This document shows positions 53,562-63,133 of a DNA stretch of 64,000 nucleotides, one piece after another (within the stretch, counting starts at the first letter, position 1; each line of letters starts with the position of its first letter). The notes below the pieces were generated by a model. The model saw nothing but the letters and a program-made list of their open reading frames with translations. It ran no database searches and had not been told where the DNA came from. Origin of the DNA: Bacteroidales bacterium (GTDB lineage: Bacteria; Bacteroidota; Bacteroidia; Bacteroidales; JACABE01); contig JAHEYQ010000018.1 in the NCBI GenBank assembly GCA_023251515.1, positions 1 through 64,000 on the forward strand. Reading direction: 5' to 3'. The position numbers and the translations under genes are program-made.

Positions 53562-54073
53562 AGTTTTTGTGCTGTTTTTATGAGTTTTTCTGGGTCTAAT
53601 CCTTTATTTACAAGTAGTTGTAAAATATTTTTATAAATATTTTCATCCATAGTTTTTGTACGGGAAAGTATCCATAAATATTTTCGGTTGGGATGCGAAA
53701 CCACGGCCCAGGAATAATCATCAGCTAAGCCAATTATCCAATAATCGCCTTTAAATGGCCAGAAAAACTGCACTTTAAGCTTTGTATTATTACTGTTTTT
53801 AACTACAAAAGCCTTACCTTCAATCGATTTTGCAACTCCATCAACACTATCTTTATTGCAACGATTAATTACTTTTATATAATTTTTGTCTGTAAGTTGA
53901 TATTCTGCTGAAGTATTGGTACATCCTTTCTGAAAAACAGTAGGATATGAAGCAATTTCATACCAAATACCGGCATATTTCTGTAAATCTACATTGGCAA
54001 CTGTTTCCATTTTCTGATAATTTTTACATCCTAACATTATGAATATGATTAATATATATTTAAAATACTTCAT
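53558..54073 (-). CDS. blc: Bacterial lipocalin (Blc-like lipoprotein)
   Basis: A 171-residue lipoprotein: the signal peptide ends in MLGC (Cys16). The lipocalin GxW motif is present in LQKYAGIWYEIASYPTVFQKGC (residues about 30-51). Further family segments are AEYQLTDKNYIKVINRC, KVQFFWPFKGDYWIIGLADDYSWAVVSHPNRKYLWILSR, and a final amphipathic helix. Blc-like proteins bind hydrophobic ligands such as fatty acids and lysophospholipids in the outer membrane. Its stop overlaps the convergent LytTR gene by 4 bp; a -7 box lies at 54124. Confidence 0.9.
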   Translation of the reverse strand: MKYFKYILIIFIMLGCKNYQKMETVANVDLQKYAGIWYEIASYPTVFQKGCTNTSAEYQLTDKNYIKVINRCNKDSVDGVAKSIEGKAFVVKNSNNTKLKVQFFWPFKGDYWIIGLADDYSWAVVSHPNRKYLWILSRTKTMDENIYKNILQLLVNKGLDPEKLIKTAQKL

Positions 54074-54123
54074 TGTTCTTTTTTATTTATCAACAACTTA
54101 AAACAAATAACGTTCATATTATA

Positions 54124-54131
54124 CAAAAATA
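54124..54131 (-). promoter_or_regulatory. Promoter -7 box TATTTTTG (lipocalin)
   Basis: TATTTTTG on the minus strand matches TAnnTTTG 50 bp before the lipocalin ATG, within the 86-bp divergent gap to polA. Confidence 0.4.
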
Positions 54132-54159
54132 CTTAATTTTATAGCTTAAAAATAAAACG

Positions 54160-56946
54160 ATGACTGATCAAAAAAAAATATTTTTACTGGATGCTATGGC
54201 ATTGATTTACCGTGCATTCTTTGCATTAAATAAAAATCCCAGGTTTAATTCAAAAGGCTTAAATACCTCTGCCATGATGGGATTTGCCAATACATTATAT
54301 GATTTAATTAAAAATGAAAAACCAACACACATTGGAGTAGCTTTTGATACACAGGCACCTACCGTTCGTCATATCGATTTTACCGCTTATAAAGCCAACC
54401 GACAGGAAATGCCAGAAGATTTATCGAAATCTATTCCGTATATTATGAAATTAATCGAAGCTTTTAATATACCTATATTATTTTCAGAAGGTTACGAAGC
54501 AGATGATGTTATAGGAACATTGGCAAAGAAAGCTGAACAAAATGGTTTTCAAACCTATATGGTTACACCCGATAAAGATTTCGGACAATTGGTAAGTGAA
54601 AATATTTTTATTTACAAACCTGGTCGTATGGGTGAAAAAGCGGTTGTGATGGGCATTCCTGAAGTTTGTGAAAAATTCAGTATCAAACGTCCTGATCAGG
54701 TAATCGATATGCTAGGGCTTTGGGGCGATGCATCCGATAATATTCCGGGCATTCCGGGAGTGGGTGAAGTTACTGCAAAAAAGCTTTTAGCAGAATTCGA
54801 CAACATTGATAATCTGATTGCTAACGCGGATAAAATTGCAAATATTAAACTAAGAGACAAAGTAATTACTTATGCAGATCAGGCCAAAGCTTCGAGAGAT
54901 CTGGCCACTATTATTTTGGATGTTCCGGTTGAATTTCATGAAGAAAATCTGAGACTTACAACACCGGATAAAAAGGCTTTAAAAGAAATTTTTGATGAAT
55001 TGGAATTCAGAGCTTTCGCTAAAAGGGTATTTACTGATTTGTCGTTAGAAACTCAGAAGACCAATACACAACCCGATTTATTTTCGAATTATGATGACTT
55101 CAATACAATTGAAGATGAAGAGGTTGAAGACAAAAAAACAATTAAGACTACGACGCATCAATACCATTTAGTAAATAATAAATCAGATATTAATACACTG
55201 ATAGAAAACCTATTACAACAAAAAAGCATTTGTTTTGATACCGAAACTACCGGACTTGACGCCAATAATGCCGAATTAGTCGGAATTTCGTTCAGCTATA
55301 AAGCTGGTGAAGCTTTTTATATTCCTATACCTGAGGTTTATAGTGAAGCCATAGAAATAGTAAGTCTATTTAAGCCAATTTTCGAAAATGAGAAAATTGA
55401 GAAAATCGGTCAGAATATGAAATATGATATGGCTATACTAAAATGGTATGATATAGAAGTAAAAGGCAAACTTTTTGATACCATGATAGCTCATTATCTG
55501 ATGGAACCAGATATGCGTCATAATATGGATTTGCTTGCAGAAACTTATCTAAACTATTCGCCGGTTTCAATTGAAACTTTGATTGGGAAAAAGGGTAAAA
55601 ATCAGCTGAGTATGCGAAATGTGGATTTAGAAACCATTAAAGAATACGCAGCAGAAGATGCAGATATTACATTTCAACTCAAGCAATTATTTGAGCCACA
55701 ACTATCTAAAGATAATGTAAATACATTATTTGAAAATGTTGAAATTCCGTTGATTCCGGTTTTAGCTGATATGGAATCAGAAGGAGTAAAAGTAGATGTA
55801 AATGTTTTAAATTCTTATTCTGCTGATTTACAGACTGAAATCATTGAAGTTGAAAAAGAAATTTTTGATATGGCAGGAGAAACTTTCAATATTTCATCTC
55901 CCTTGCAATTGGGGAAAATTTTATTTGATAAGTTGAAAATAGTTGAAAATGCCAAACAAACCAAAACCAAACAATATTCAACAGGGGAAGAAATACTGCA
56001 AAAGCTTGTAAATAAACATCCTATAATAGAAAAAATACTTGATTACCGTTCGCTTACCAAATTAAAATCAACTTATGTAGATTCGTTACCTGAATTGACA
56101 AATCCAAGAACAGGAAGAATACACACATCCTATAATCAAGCAGTTGCAGCTACAGGAAGATTGAGTTCCAATAATCCGAATTTACAAAATATTCCAATCC
56201 GGACTGAAAGAGGCAGGGAAATACGTAAAGCATTTGTTCCTCGTAATGAGGATTTTGTATTGCTTTCTGCTGACTATTCGCAGATAGAATTGAGAATAAT
56301 TGCCAGCATAAGCGAAGATGAAGGTATGATTTATGCTTTTAACAATGGATTGGATATACATACAGCTACTGCGGCCAAAGTATATAATGTAGAAATACAA
56401 GATGTTACATCAGAAATGCGTAGAAATGCAAAAACGGTAAATTTCGGAATTGTTTACGGAATTTCAGCTTTTGGTTTATCTGAAAGACTTAATATTCCAA
56501 GAAAAGAAGCTGCAATTATCATTGAGCAATATTTTGCAAAATATCCAAAAATCAAAGATTATATGGATAAAAGCATTGTTTTTGCAAAAGAAAACGGTTT
56601 TGTGGAAACGCTTTTGGGAAGACGCAGATATCTGAGAGATATTAATTCCAGTAACTTCACAGTCAGAGGTTTTGCCGAAAGAAATGCCATCAATGCACCC
56701 ATACAGGGTTCGTCGGCAGATATGATAAAAATTGCGATGATACGTATTCATAATGAAATGATTAAACAGAATTTACAATCTAAGATGATTATGCAGGTGC
56801 ATGATGAGTTGGTTTTTGATGTACATAAATCGGAAATTGAAATCATAAAACCAATTATTTACAACGGAATGCGGAATGCATTACCTCTAAAAGTTGCTGT
56901 TGAAATAGAAATGAATACCGGAAATAACTGGTTGGAAGCACATTAG
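54160..56946 (+). CDS. polA: DNA polymerase I
   Basis: A 928-residue DNA polymerase I with all three domains. The 5'-3' exonuclease is residues 1-290 (FLLDAMALIYRAFFAL, GYEADDVIGTLA, GDASDNIPGIPGVG). The 3'-5' exonuclease is about 335-530 with the intact Asp360-Thr-Glu362 motif, so it should proofread. The polymerase domain has Asp705 in SADYSQIELR, a RRNAKTVNFGIVYG O-helix, and Asp882-Glu883 in QVHDELVFDV. It acts in repair and Okazaki-fragment maturation. It is convergent with nuoN (53-bp gap). Confidence 0.97.
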   Translation: MTDQKKIFLLDAMALIYRAFFALNKNPRFNSKGLNTSAMMGFANTLYDLIKNEKPTHIGVAFDTQAPTVRHIDFTAYKANRQEMPEDLSKSIPYIMKLIEAFNIPILFSEGYEADDVIGTLAKKAEQNGFQTYMVTPDKDFGQLVSENIFIYKPGRMGEKAVVMGIPEVCEKFSIKRPDQVIDMLGLWGDASDNIPGIPGVGEVTAKKLLAEFDNIDNLIANADKIANIKLRDKVITYADQAKASRDLATIILDVPVEFHEENLRLTTPDKKALKEIFDELEFRAFAKRVFTDLSLETQKTNTQPDLFSNYDDFNTIEDEEVEDKKTIKTTTHQYHLVNNKSDINTLIENLLQQKSICFDTETTGLDANNAELVGISFSYKAGEAFYIPIPEVYSEAIEIVSLFKPIFENEKIEKIGQNMKYDMAILKWYDIEVKGKLFDTMIAHYLMEPDMRHNMDLLAETYLNYSPVSIETLIGKKGKNQLSMRNVDLETIKEYAAEDADITFQLKQLFEPQLSKDNVNTLFENVEIPLIPVLADMESEGVKVDVNVLNSYSADLQTEIIEVEKEIFDMAGETFNISSPLQLGKILFDKLKIVENAKQTKTKQYSTGEEILQKLVNKHPIIEKILDYRSLTKLKSTYVDSLPELTNPRTGRIHTSYNQAVAATGRLSSNNPNLQNIPIRTERGREIRKAFVPRNEDFVLLSADYSQIELRIIASISEDEGMIYAFNNGLDIHTATAAKVYNVEIQDVTSEMRRNAKTVNFGIVYGISAFGLSERLNIPRKEAAIIIEQYFAKYPKIKDYMDKSIVFAKENGFVETLLGRRRYLRDINSSNFTVRGFAERNAINAPIQGSSADMIKIAMIRIHNEMIKQNLQSKMIMQVHDELVFDVHKSEIEIIKPIIYNGMRNALPLKVAVEIEMNTGNNWLEAH

Positions 56947-56999
56947 AAAAATGCCTGAAAATAATTATTTAGTTATATTCCGACTAAAAATCTATAGCT

Positions 57000-58379
57000 T
57001 TATAAAAGCCTCGTTAATAATCCAGGGAAAATACCGAATACGATAGTAAAAGTAATTGTAATTAACAGTATAATTATTACTTCTGCTGAAAGATTTGTTT
57101 TTACAGCATTTTCATCATCTTTGGTCAACATCATTGTAATTGGTTTTAAATAATAAACCAAACTTATAGCTGAAGCAACTACTGCCATTACTACCAACCC
57201 TATATAACCAGATTCAGCTACAGCCGAAAAGATTGAAAATTTTGCCATAAACCCAGAAAAAGGTGGGATACCAGCCATTGAAAGCATGGATACGATTAAA
57301 GCAAAAGCAAGAAATTTATTTTTTGAAGCCATTCCTTTAAATGCAGTAAAATTATCATCCCATTTCACTTCAATTATTTCGACCAAAACTGTAAATGCCA
57401 ATATGGTTGCCAAAGAATAAGATACAGCATATAAAAACAATGCTCCGGCAGATGATTGATTCATAGCAAGTATAGCCATTAATAAAAAGCCGGCATGAGA
57501 AATTCCAGAATAAGCCATTAATCGTTTAAATCGCTTTTGTGGCAGAGCAATTAAGACTGCAAGTATAATACTTAAAGCAGAAACTATCATTATTGTATTT
57601 GCCCAAATTGGCTTAATCGTATCAAAATGATAAGCATATAAGCGATATAAAGCAGCAACTCCGGCAATTTTAACTACAGATGCCATAAAAGTTGTAATTA
57701 CAGTCGGTGAGCCTTCATAAACATCAGGAGCCCAGAAATGAAAAGGAACAGCTGCTATTTTAAATAATAAACCCACTGTAAGCAAAAGTAATCCTGCGTT
57801 AAAAAGATTGTTCGAAGCATTATTAGCTGATAATAAGTACTCTTTTATCCCATGAAAATCGAAACTTGCTGAAGCGCCATAAATAAGGGCTATACCAAAT
57901 AGCATAATTCCAGAAGCAAAAGATCCTAAAAGAAAATATTTTAAAGCAGCTTCATTGGATGGCAATTCAAACTTGCGACTACCAGCCAATACATACAGAC
58001 AAATCGACATGGTTTCGATACCTATAAACAAAACCACCAAATTTCCGAATGAAGTCATCATCATCATAGAAGTGGTAGCAAATACAAGTAATGCTGAAAT
58101 TTCGTCAAGATGCTTTTCCCAACGCGAATAATGAGAATGAAACAATAAAAATACCAATGCTGAAGATATAATAATTAAACCATTAAATGCTACTGCAAAG
58201 TTGTCATATACTATCATGTCGTTGAATATATGAACATTACAATTCCACAAGCTAATATTAAAACCAAAAGCAAGCATCAAACCTGCAATTGCTATCCACA
58301 AACTAAAACCGGGTTTATTAAAAGCTCCGGCCATCATAATAGCCACACCTGTTAATGCAATTGTTATAATTACTTCCAT
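57000..58379 (-). CDS. nuoN: NADH-quinone oxidoreductase subunit N
   Basis: A 459-residue integral membrane subunit, last gene of the complex I set here. It belongs to the antiporter-like family, with many membrane helices and the proton-pathway Glu/Lys in IETMSICLYVLAGSRK and FKIAAVPFHFWAPDVYEGSP. It carries out proton pumping in the membrane arm. It begins 12 bp after nuoM. No terminator hairpin was seen in the 53-bp gap to polA. Confidence 0.96.
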   Translation of the reverse strand: MEVIITIALTGVAIMMAGAFNKPGFSLWIAIAGLMLAFGFNISLWNCNVHIFNDMIVYDNFAVAFNGLIIISSALVFLLFHSHYSRWEKHLDEISALLVFATTSMMMMTSFGNLVVLFIGIETMSICLYVLAGSRKFELPSNEAALKYFLLGSFASGIMLFGIALIYGASASFDFHGIKEYLLSANNASNNLFNAGLLLLTVGLLFKIAAVPFHFWAPDVYEGSPTVITTFMASVVKIAGVAALYRLYAYHFDTIKPIWANTIMIVSALSIILAVLIALPQKRFKRLMAYSGISHAGFLLMAILAMNQSSAGALFLYAVSYSLATILAFTVLVEIIEVKWDDNFTAFKGMASKNKFLAFALIVSMLSMAGIPPFSGFMAKFSIFSAVAESGYIGLVVMAVVASAISLVYYLKPITMMLTKDDENAVKTNLSAEVIIILLITITFTIVFGIFPGLLTRLL

Positions 58380-58391
58380 TAGAATTTGTAG

Positions 58392-59819
58392 TTAAAAAGT
58401 TTTTAAAATTTCATTAATAGCTGGTTCTGCAATGTTTAGCAATGGCGAAGGTATTAAACCCATCCATAAAATAATAATTACAAGAGATGTAAATAGTAAT
58501 ATTTCTCTTAATTTCAAATCAGGAAATGATGTAATATTCTCATTTTGCTTTCCATACATGCTTTTCTGATAAAGCCAAAGCATATAAACAGCTCCGAAAA
58601 TAATTCCGGTACCAGCTAATACAGCAATAAGCACATTTGATTGGAAAATTCCGAGTAACATCAGAAATTCACCAACAAATCCGTTAGTTAAAGGCAATGC
58701 TATGGATGCCAATAATATAATCATGAAAAATAAAGCAAAACGAGGAGCAATTTTTGCTACACCTCCCATATTTGCAATATTTCTTGTTCCCATTCTATCC
58801 ATAAATATTTCAGCAACAAAGAACAAACCGATAACATTTACACCATGCGACAACATTTGAATTACAGCACCTTGCAAAGCAATTTTGTTCAGTGTTAATA
58901 CAGCTACTGCTAAAAGCCCTACGTGTGCCATTGAAGAAAAAGCGAATAATCGTTTTATATCAGTCTGTCTTATTGCTATTATCGACGCATAAATTATTCC
59001 AATTACTGCCAAAATACTGGCAAATGTTCCCCACTGAACTATGGCCAGTGGAGTAATAGGTAACATTAATCTTATCATTCCGTAAACGCCCATTTTTAGC
59101 ATAATACCAGCCAAAAGCATGGTTCCGCTCATTGGAGCAACAGTATATGTGTCTGGCTGCCATGTATGAAAAGGGAAAATTGGAATTTTTACTGCAAATG
59201 CTATAAAGAATGCCCAGAATATCCAGCTTTGTTCTGTTTCTGTTAAAACAAGCTGATAAATTGCTTCAAAATTAAATGAATGTGGATACGGTGTTTTTAC
59301 ATACAGATAAATCAAAGCAGCCAACATCAATAAACTACCGAATAATGTATAAATAAAGAATTTAATAGTTATTTTTTCTCTTCCTTCGCTTCCCCAATAT
59401 GCACAAATAAAGTAAACAGGTATCAATGCAAGTTCCCAGTAAATATAAAACATTAAAGCATTGTTAGTTGTAAAAACACCAGTTAAAGCAAAAATTGCCA
59501 GAAATAATAAACTGTAATAAATATGACTACGCTCATGATTTTCAATAAATGAAGCGGATACAATCAAAAGTCCGGCAAAAGAAGTAAGTAATAACATCAG
59601 ATAACTCAATCCATCCATTGAAAAGTATAACATATTTTCAATAATTTTTACAGGCAACGTAGATGTCGAATTATGAAAAACCGGAAAATAAAACAAAGTT
59701 GATACAAATATTATTGCAGAGAAAATAAAAGATATATTCCTGATTGTCTGTTTATTTTTTAGAAACAGAACAATAATTGAAGCAACTAATGGTAAACCAA
59801 GTGTAAAAAAAGCTAGCAT
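58392..59819 (-). CDS. nuoM: NADH-quinone oxidoreductase subunit M
   Basis: A 475-residue antiporter-like membrane subunit. It has the Glu in MFYIYWELALIPVYFICAYWG, and the Lys helix and HTWQPDTYTVAP segment of NuoM. Gap to nuoL is 3 bp. Proton-pumping role in the distal membrane arm of complex I. Confidence 0.96.
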   Translation of the reverse strand: MLAFFTLGLPLVASIIVLFLKNKQTIRNISFIFSAIIFVSTLFYFPVFHNSTSTLPVKIIENMLYFSMDGLSYLMLLLTSFAGLLIVSASFIENHERSHIYYSLLFLAIFALTGVFTTNNALMFYIYWELALIPVYFICAYWGSEGREKITIKFFIYTLFGSLLMLAALIYLYVKTPYPHSFNFEAIYQLVLTETEQSWIFWAFFIAFAVKIPIFPFHTWQPDTYTVAPMSGTMLLAGIMLKMGVYGMIRLMLPITPLAIVQWGTFASILAVIGIIYASIIAIRQTDIKRLFAFSSMAHVGLLAVAVLTLNKIALQGAVIQMLSHGVNVIGLFFVAEIFMDRMGTRNIANMGGVAKIAPRFALFFMIILLASIALPLTNGFVGEFLMLLGIFQSNVLIAVLAGTGIIFGAVYMLWLYQKSMYGKQNENITSFPDLKLREILLFTSLVIIILWMGLIPSPLLNIAEPAINEILKTF

Positions 59820-59822
59820 CTG

Positions 59823-61736
59823 TTATCTGATTAGAAAATTAATTACAAAAAGTGCGATAATGCCCAAAACCATCATAAATACATAAAATTCAGTAAATCC
59901 ATTTTGTATGTATTTCAGTTGGTTGCCAGAACGGCTAACTAAAATACCAACGCCATTTACAATTCCGTCTATCCATTTCAATTCAACAATTGAATAAAAA
60001 GTATTTGACAACCATAGCGTTGGCTTTACAAACAAAAATTCATAAATTTCGTCAACCCAGTATTTCTTTTCAAAAATAAGAAAAACAGAAGCAACTCGAT
60101 TATTGATTACTTTATAATTTTTAAGATAAATATACCATGAAAAAATAATCGCAATCAAAACACCTATTACTGAAATTAGAATTAAGATAAGCTCTTCGGA
60201 TATAGGAAGATGAGTATTATGATTGAGAATTTGTATTGATGCATTAAAAACCGGAGATAGATAATTTTCCAGAAAATGTTGTGAACCCATCCATTCAGGC
60301 AAACCTATAAATCCTCCAACAATTGAAAGTAATGCAAGTACTATTAATGGAATCGTCATTAATTTAGGTGATTCATGTATGAGTTTAGCAGTATCTTCAC
60401 TTCCTCTGAAATTGCCCTTAAACACAAGAAAATACAATCTGAACATATAAAATGCGGTCATTAATGCACCTGCAATCCCTAAAATCCATAACAAAGGATT
60501 TTTTTCAAAAAGCGATGTAAGTATTTCATCTTTAGAAAAGAAACCTGAAAAAGGTGGAATACCACTAATTGCAATACATCCAATCAGAAAAACAAGTGTT
60601 GTTACCTTAATCTTTTTACTTAAACCACCCATCTTGTTGATATTCTGTTCGCCACCCAAAGCATGAATGACACTTCCTGCTGCAAGAAACAATAAAGCCT
60701 TAAAAAAAGCATGAGTTACAAGATGGAAAATGGCTCCTGAAAATGCGCCAACACCCAATGCAGCAAACATATATCCCAGCTGACTAATAGTGGAATACGC
60801 AAGTACTTTTTTAATATCATTCTGAAAAATTGCGATGGAAGCAGCTAGCAAGGCAGTAGCAATTCCCACAACAGCAATTAAACCAAGCACTTCAGGTGCA
60901 AAAGCAAATAGAATACTCGAACGGGCAATCATATAAATACCTGCAGTTACCATAGTTGCAGCATGTATTAAAGCTGAAACAGGAGTAGGGCCTGCCATTG
61001 CATCGGGTAACCAAGTATATAAAGGAATCTGAGCACTTTTACCTGTAGCTCCGATAAATAAAAGTAAGCAAATCCAGAAAATGGTATTATTGTTGACAGA
61101 CATTAATGCATTACTACCAAAAACAGTTGAAAATTCAAGACTGTTAAATGTTGTAAATATCAGAAAAAGAGCAAGTAAAAAACCTAAATCTCCTATACGA
61201 TTCATGATAAAAGCTTTTTTAGCAGCATTGTTATTTTCATGATTATCATACCAGAAACCTATCAAAAGATAAGAACTTAAACCAACACCTTCCCAACCTA
61301 TAAACATTACCAGATAATTGCTACTGATTACCAGTATCAACATAAAAAAAACAAACAGATTCATATAAGAAAAAAACCGACTGAATCCTTCATCATCCCA
61401 CATATAAGCTATTGAATATACATGAATTAAGAATCCAACCCCGGTAACAACCAAAAGCATTAAAGCAGTAAGCGAATCAGCAAACAAACTGAATGAAATA
61501 TTCAAATTCTGAAAATGTATCCAATCAAAAAGTTTGAGCGAAATTGCACCATTACCAATATTTACAGCAATGATAACTGAAAATACAAATGGGATAAAAA
61601 CAGCCGTACTTGCCAGTATCCCAATAATTTGTTTTGACAAACTCTTTCCTGCCAAACCGGAAAGCAAAAATCCGGCAAAAGGGAAAAGTAAAATCAGAAG
61701 TAATAATATATTTAAATTATTTTCCATACTTACCAT
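59823..61736 (-). CDS. nuoL: NADH-quinone oxidoreductase subunit L
   Basis: A 637-residue subunit, the largest antiporter-like one. It has [55 protein letters not shown] and the C-terminal lateral-helix part. The start is either Met at 61736 or Met4 at 61727; the first overlaps nuoK by 7 bp. It pumps protons and clamps the membrane arm. Confidence 0.96.
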   Translation of the reverse strand: MVSMENNLNILLLLILLFPFAGFLLSGLAGKSLSKQIIGILASTAVFIPFVFSVIIAVNIGNGAISLKLFDWIHFQNLNISFSLFADSLTALMLLVVTGVGFLIHVYSIAYMWDDEGFSRFFSYMNLFVFFMLILVISSNYLVMFIGWEGVGLSSYLLIGFWYDNHENNNAAKKAFIMNRIGDLGFLLALFLIFTTFNSLEFSTVFGSNALMSVNNNTIFWICLLLFIGATGKSAQIPLYTWLPDAMAGPTPVSALIHAATMVTAGIYMIARSSILFAFAPEVLGLIAVVGIATALLAASIAIFQNDIKKVLAYSTISQLGYMFAALGVGAFSGAIFHLVTHAFFKALLFLAAGSVIHALGGEQNINKMGGLSKKIKVTTLVFLIGCIAISGIPPFSGFFSKDEILTSLFEKNPLLWILGIAGALMTAFYMFRLYFLVFKGNFRGSEDTAKLIHESPKLMTIPLIVLALLSIVGGFIGLPEWMGSQHFLENYLSPVFNASIQILNHNTHLPISEELILILISVIGVLIAIIFSWYIYLKNYKVINNRVASVFLIFEKKYWVDEIYEFLFVKPTLWLSNTFYSIVELKWIDGIVNGVGILVSRSGNQLKYIQNGFTEFYVFMMVLGIIALFVINFLIR

Positions 61737-62059
61737 TTCAATTTATTAAGGAAGTTAATATCAATTGTTTGTGTATTTCTGTAAATCATTACCAATAACG
61801 CCAGACCCACAGCCACTTCGGCAGCAGCCACTACCATTATAAAAAATACATATACCTGTCCCGAAGGATCGTTATGATAAACCGAGAAAGCCGCCAAAAG
61901 CAGGTTTACCGAGTTCAGCATCATTTCAATAGACATAAAAACAACTATTGCATTCCGTCTTATCAGCACACCCATTACACCAATAGTAAACAATATGCTG
62001 CTCAGCCAGATATATGAATTTATTGATATACTTTGTAATTGTGAAACTATATTTTCCAT
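61730..62059 (-). CDS. nuoK: NADH-quinone oxidoreductase subunit K
   Basis: A 109-residue membrane subunit with three helices, a little longer than the typical 100. The conserved Glu residues lie in [19 protein letters not shown] and [18 protein letters not shown]. Overlaps nuoL at the 3' end and is 2 bp from nuoJ. Confidence 0.95.
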   Translation of the reverse strand: MENIVSQLQSISINSYIWLSSILFTIGVMGVLIRRNAIVVFMSIEMMLNSVNLLLAAFSVYHNDPSGQVYVFFIMVVAAAEVAVGLALLVMIYRNTQTIDINFLNKLKW

Positions 62060-62061
62060 AA

Positions 62062-62556
62062 CTATTCTTTTTTACCAATCATTAAAGTTCCAACTATTGA
62101 AGCAAGAAACAAAACAGAAGTAAGTTCAAAAGGAACTACGAAATCTGTAAAAAGTGATTTTCCTAGATTTTTAATCAAACCGATTGAATTATCAGAAAAA
62201 TTCTGAACCGGAGCATTGTCAATTCCTTTTAAACTACCTATCAATGTGATAGCCAATAAACATCCTGTAATTACAGCGATAATTTTTATCAATACAGGTT
62301 TTTTAGGCTCAGTTTCTTTATTGAGATTCAGCAACATAATTGTGAACAAAAATAAAACCATAATGGCTCCTGCATATACAATTATGTTTACAACCGCCAA
62401 AAACTGAGCATTCAACAAAATGTAATGCCCTGAAATAGCGAAGAATGAGACAATTAAGAATAAAACACTGTTGACAGGCTTTTTGGTAAAAACAACCATT
62501 AAAGAAGAAAACACCAGTATTACAGATAATACATAAAACAGTATTGTTGAGAACAT
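62062..62556 (-). CDS. nuoJ: NADH-quinone oxidoreductase subunit J
   Basis: A 164-residue membrane subunit with about five helices; the conserved [22 protein letters not shown] segment is the NuoJ pi-helix region. The nuoI stop and nuoJ start share one base. Membrane arm, next to the quinone-coupling E-channel. Confidence 0.95.
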   Translation of the reverse strand: MFSTILFYVLSVILVFSSLMVVFTKKPVNSVLFLIVSFFAISGHYILLNAQFLAVVNIIVYAGAIMVLFLFTIMLLNLNKETEPKKPVLIKIIAVITGCLLAITLIGSLKGIDNAPVQNFSDNSIGLIKNLGKSLFTDFVVPFELTSVLFLASIVGTLMIGKKE

Positions 62557-63125
62557 TATTTGTTGTGTTTAAAATTTTTATTCTTTTTAAATTCCAGCAC
62601 CTCAGCTGTTTGACGTTTTGAAACATCAATTCTATTATCTACAGATTCAACCAATTTATCTTTTCCATAGATAAAATCCTGACGTTCAAAACTTGAAGGA
62701 ACAATTTCCTTTGTCAGAAAAATTGCTTCTTTCGGGCAAGCTTCTTCGCAAAGACCACAGAATATACATCTTAACATATTTATCTCGTAGGTTGCTGCAT
62801 ATTTTTCTTCTCTGTAAAGATGTTCTTCACCTTTTTTTCTTTCGGCTGCTATCATTGTAATAGCCTCAGCAGGGCAGGCTAACGCACATAATCCGCAGGC
62901 AGTGCAGCGTTCGCGACCTTCATCATCCCTTTTTAACACATGCTTTCCACGATAAATTTCAGCAAATTCTTTGGTTTGCTCAGGATATTGAATAGTAACT
63001 TTCTTTTTAAACAAATGAGAAAATGTAATAATCATTCCTTTAAAAATTGCAGGAAGATACAATTTCTCGGATAAAGTCATTTGTTTATCAGAAACTAATT
63101 TTGATTTATTTGTTAATTTATTCAT
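62556..63125 (-). CDS. nuoI: NADH-quinone oxidoreductase subunit I
   Basis: A 189-residue Fe-S subunit with two [4Fe-4S] motifs, CTACGLCALACP and CIFCGLCEEACP, that carry clusters N6a and N6b from the peripheral arm towards quinone. Its clusters would be built by the SUF system encoded at 12570-16629. It sits between nuoH (8 bp) and nuoJ. Soluble arm, membrane-associated. Confidence 0.96.
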   Translation of the reverse strand: MNKLTNKSKLVSDKQMTLSEKLYLPAIFKGMIITFSHLFKKKVTIQYPEQTKEFAEIYRGKHVLKRDDEGRERCTACGLCALACPAEAITMIAAERKKGEEHLYREEKYAATYEINMLRCIFCGLCEEACPKEAIFLTKEIVPSSFERQDFIYGKDKLVESVDNRIDVSKRQTAEVLEFKKNKNFKHNK

Positions 63126-63133
63126 CTTCCTAA

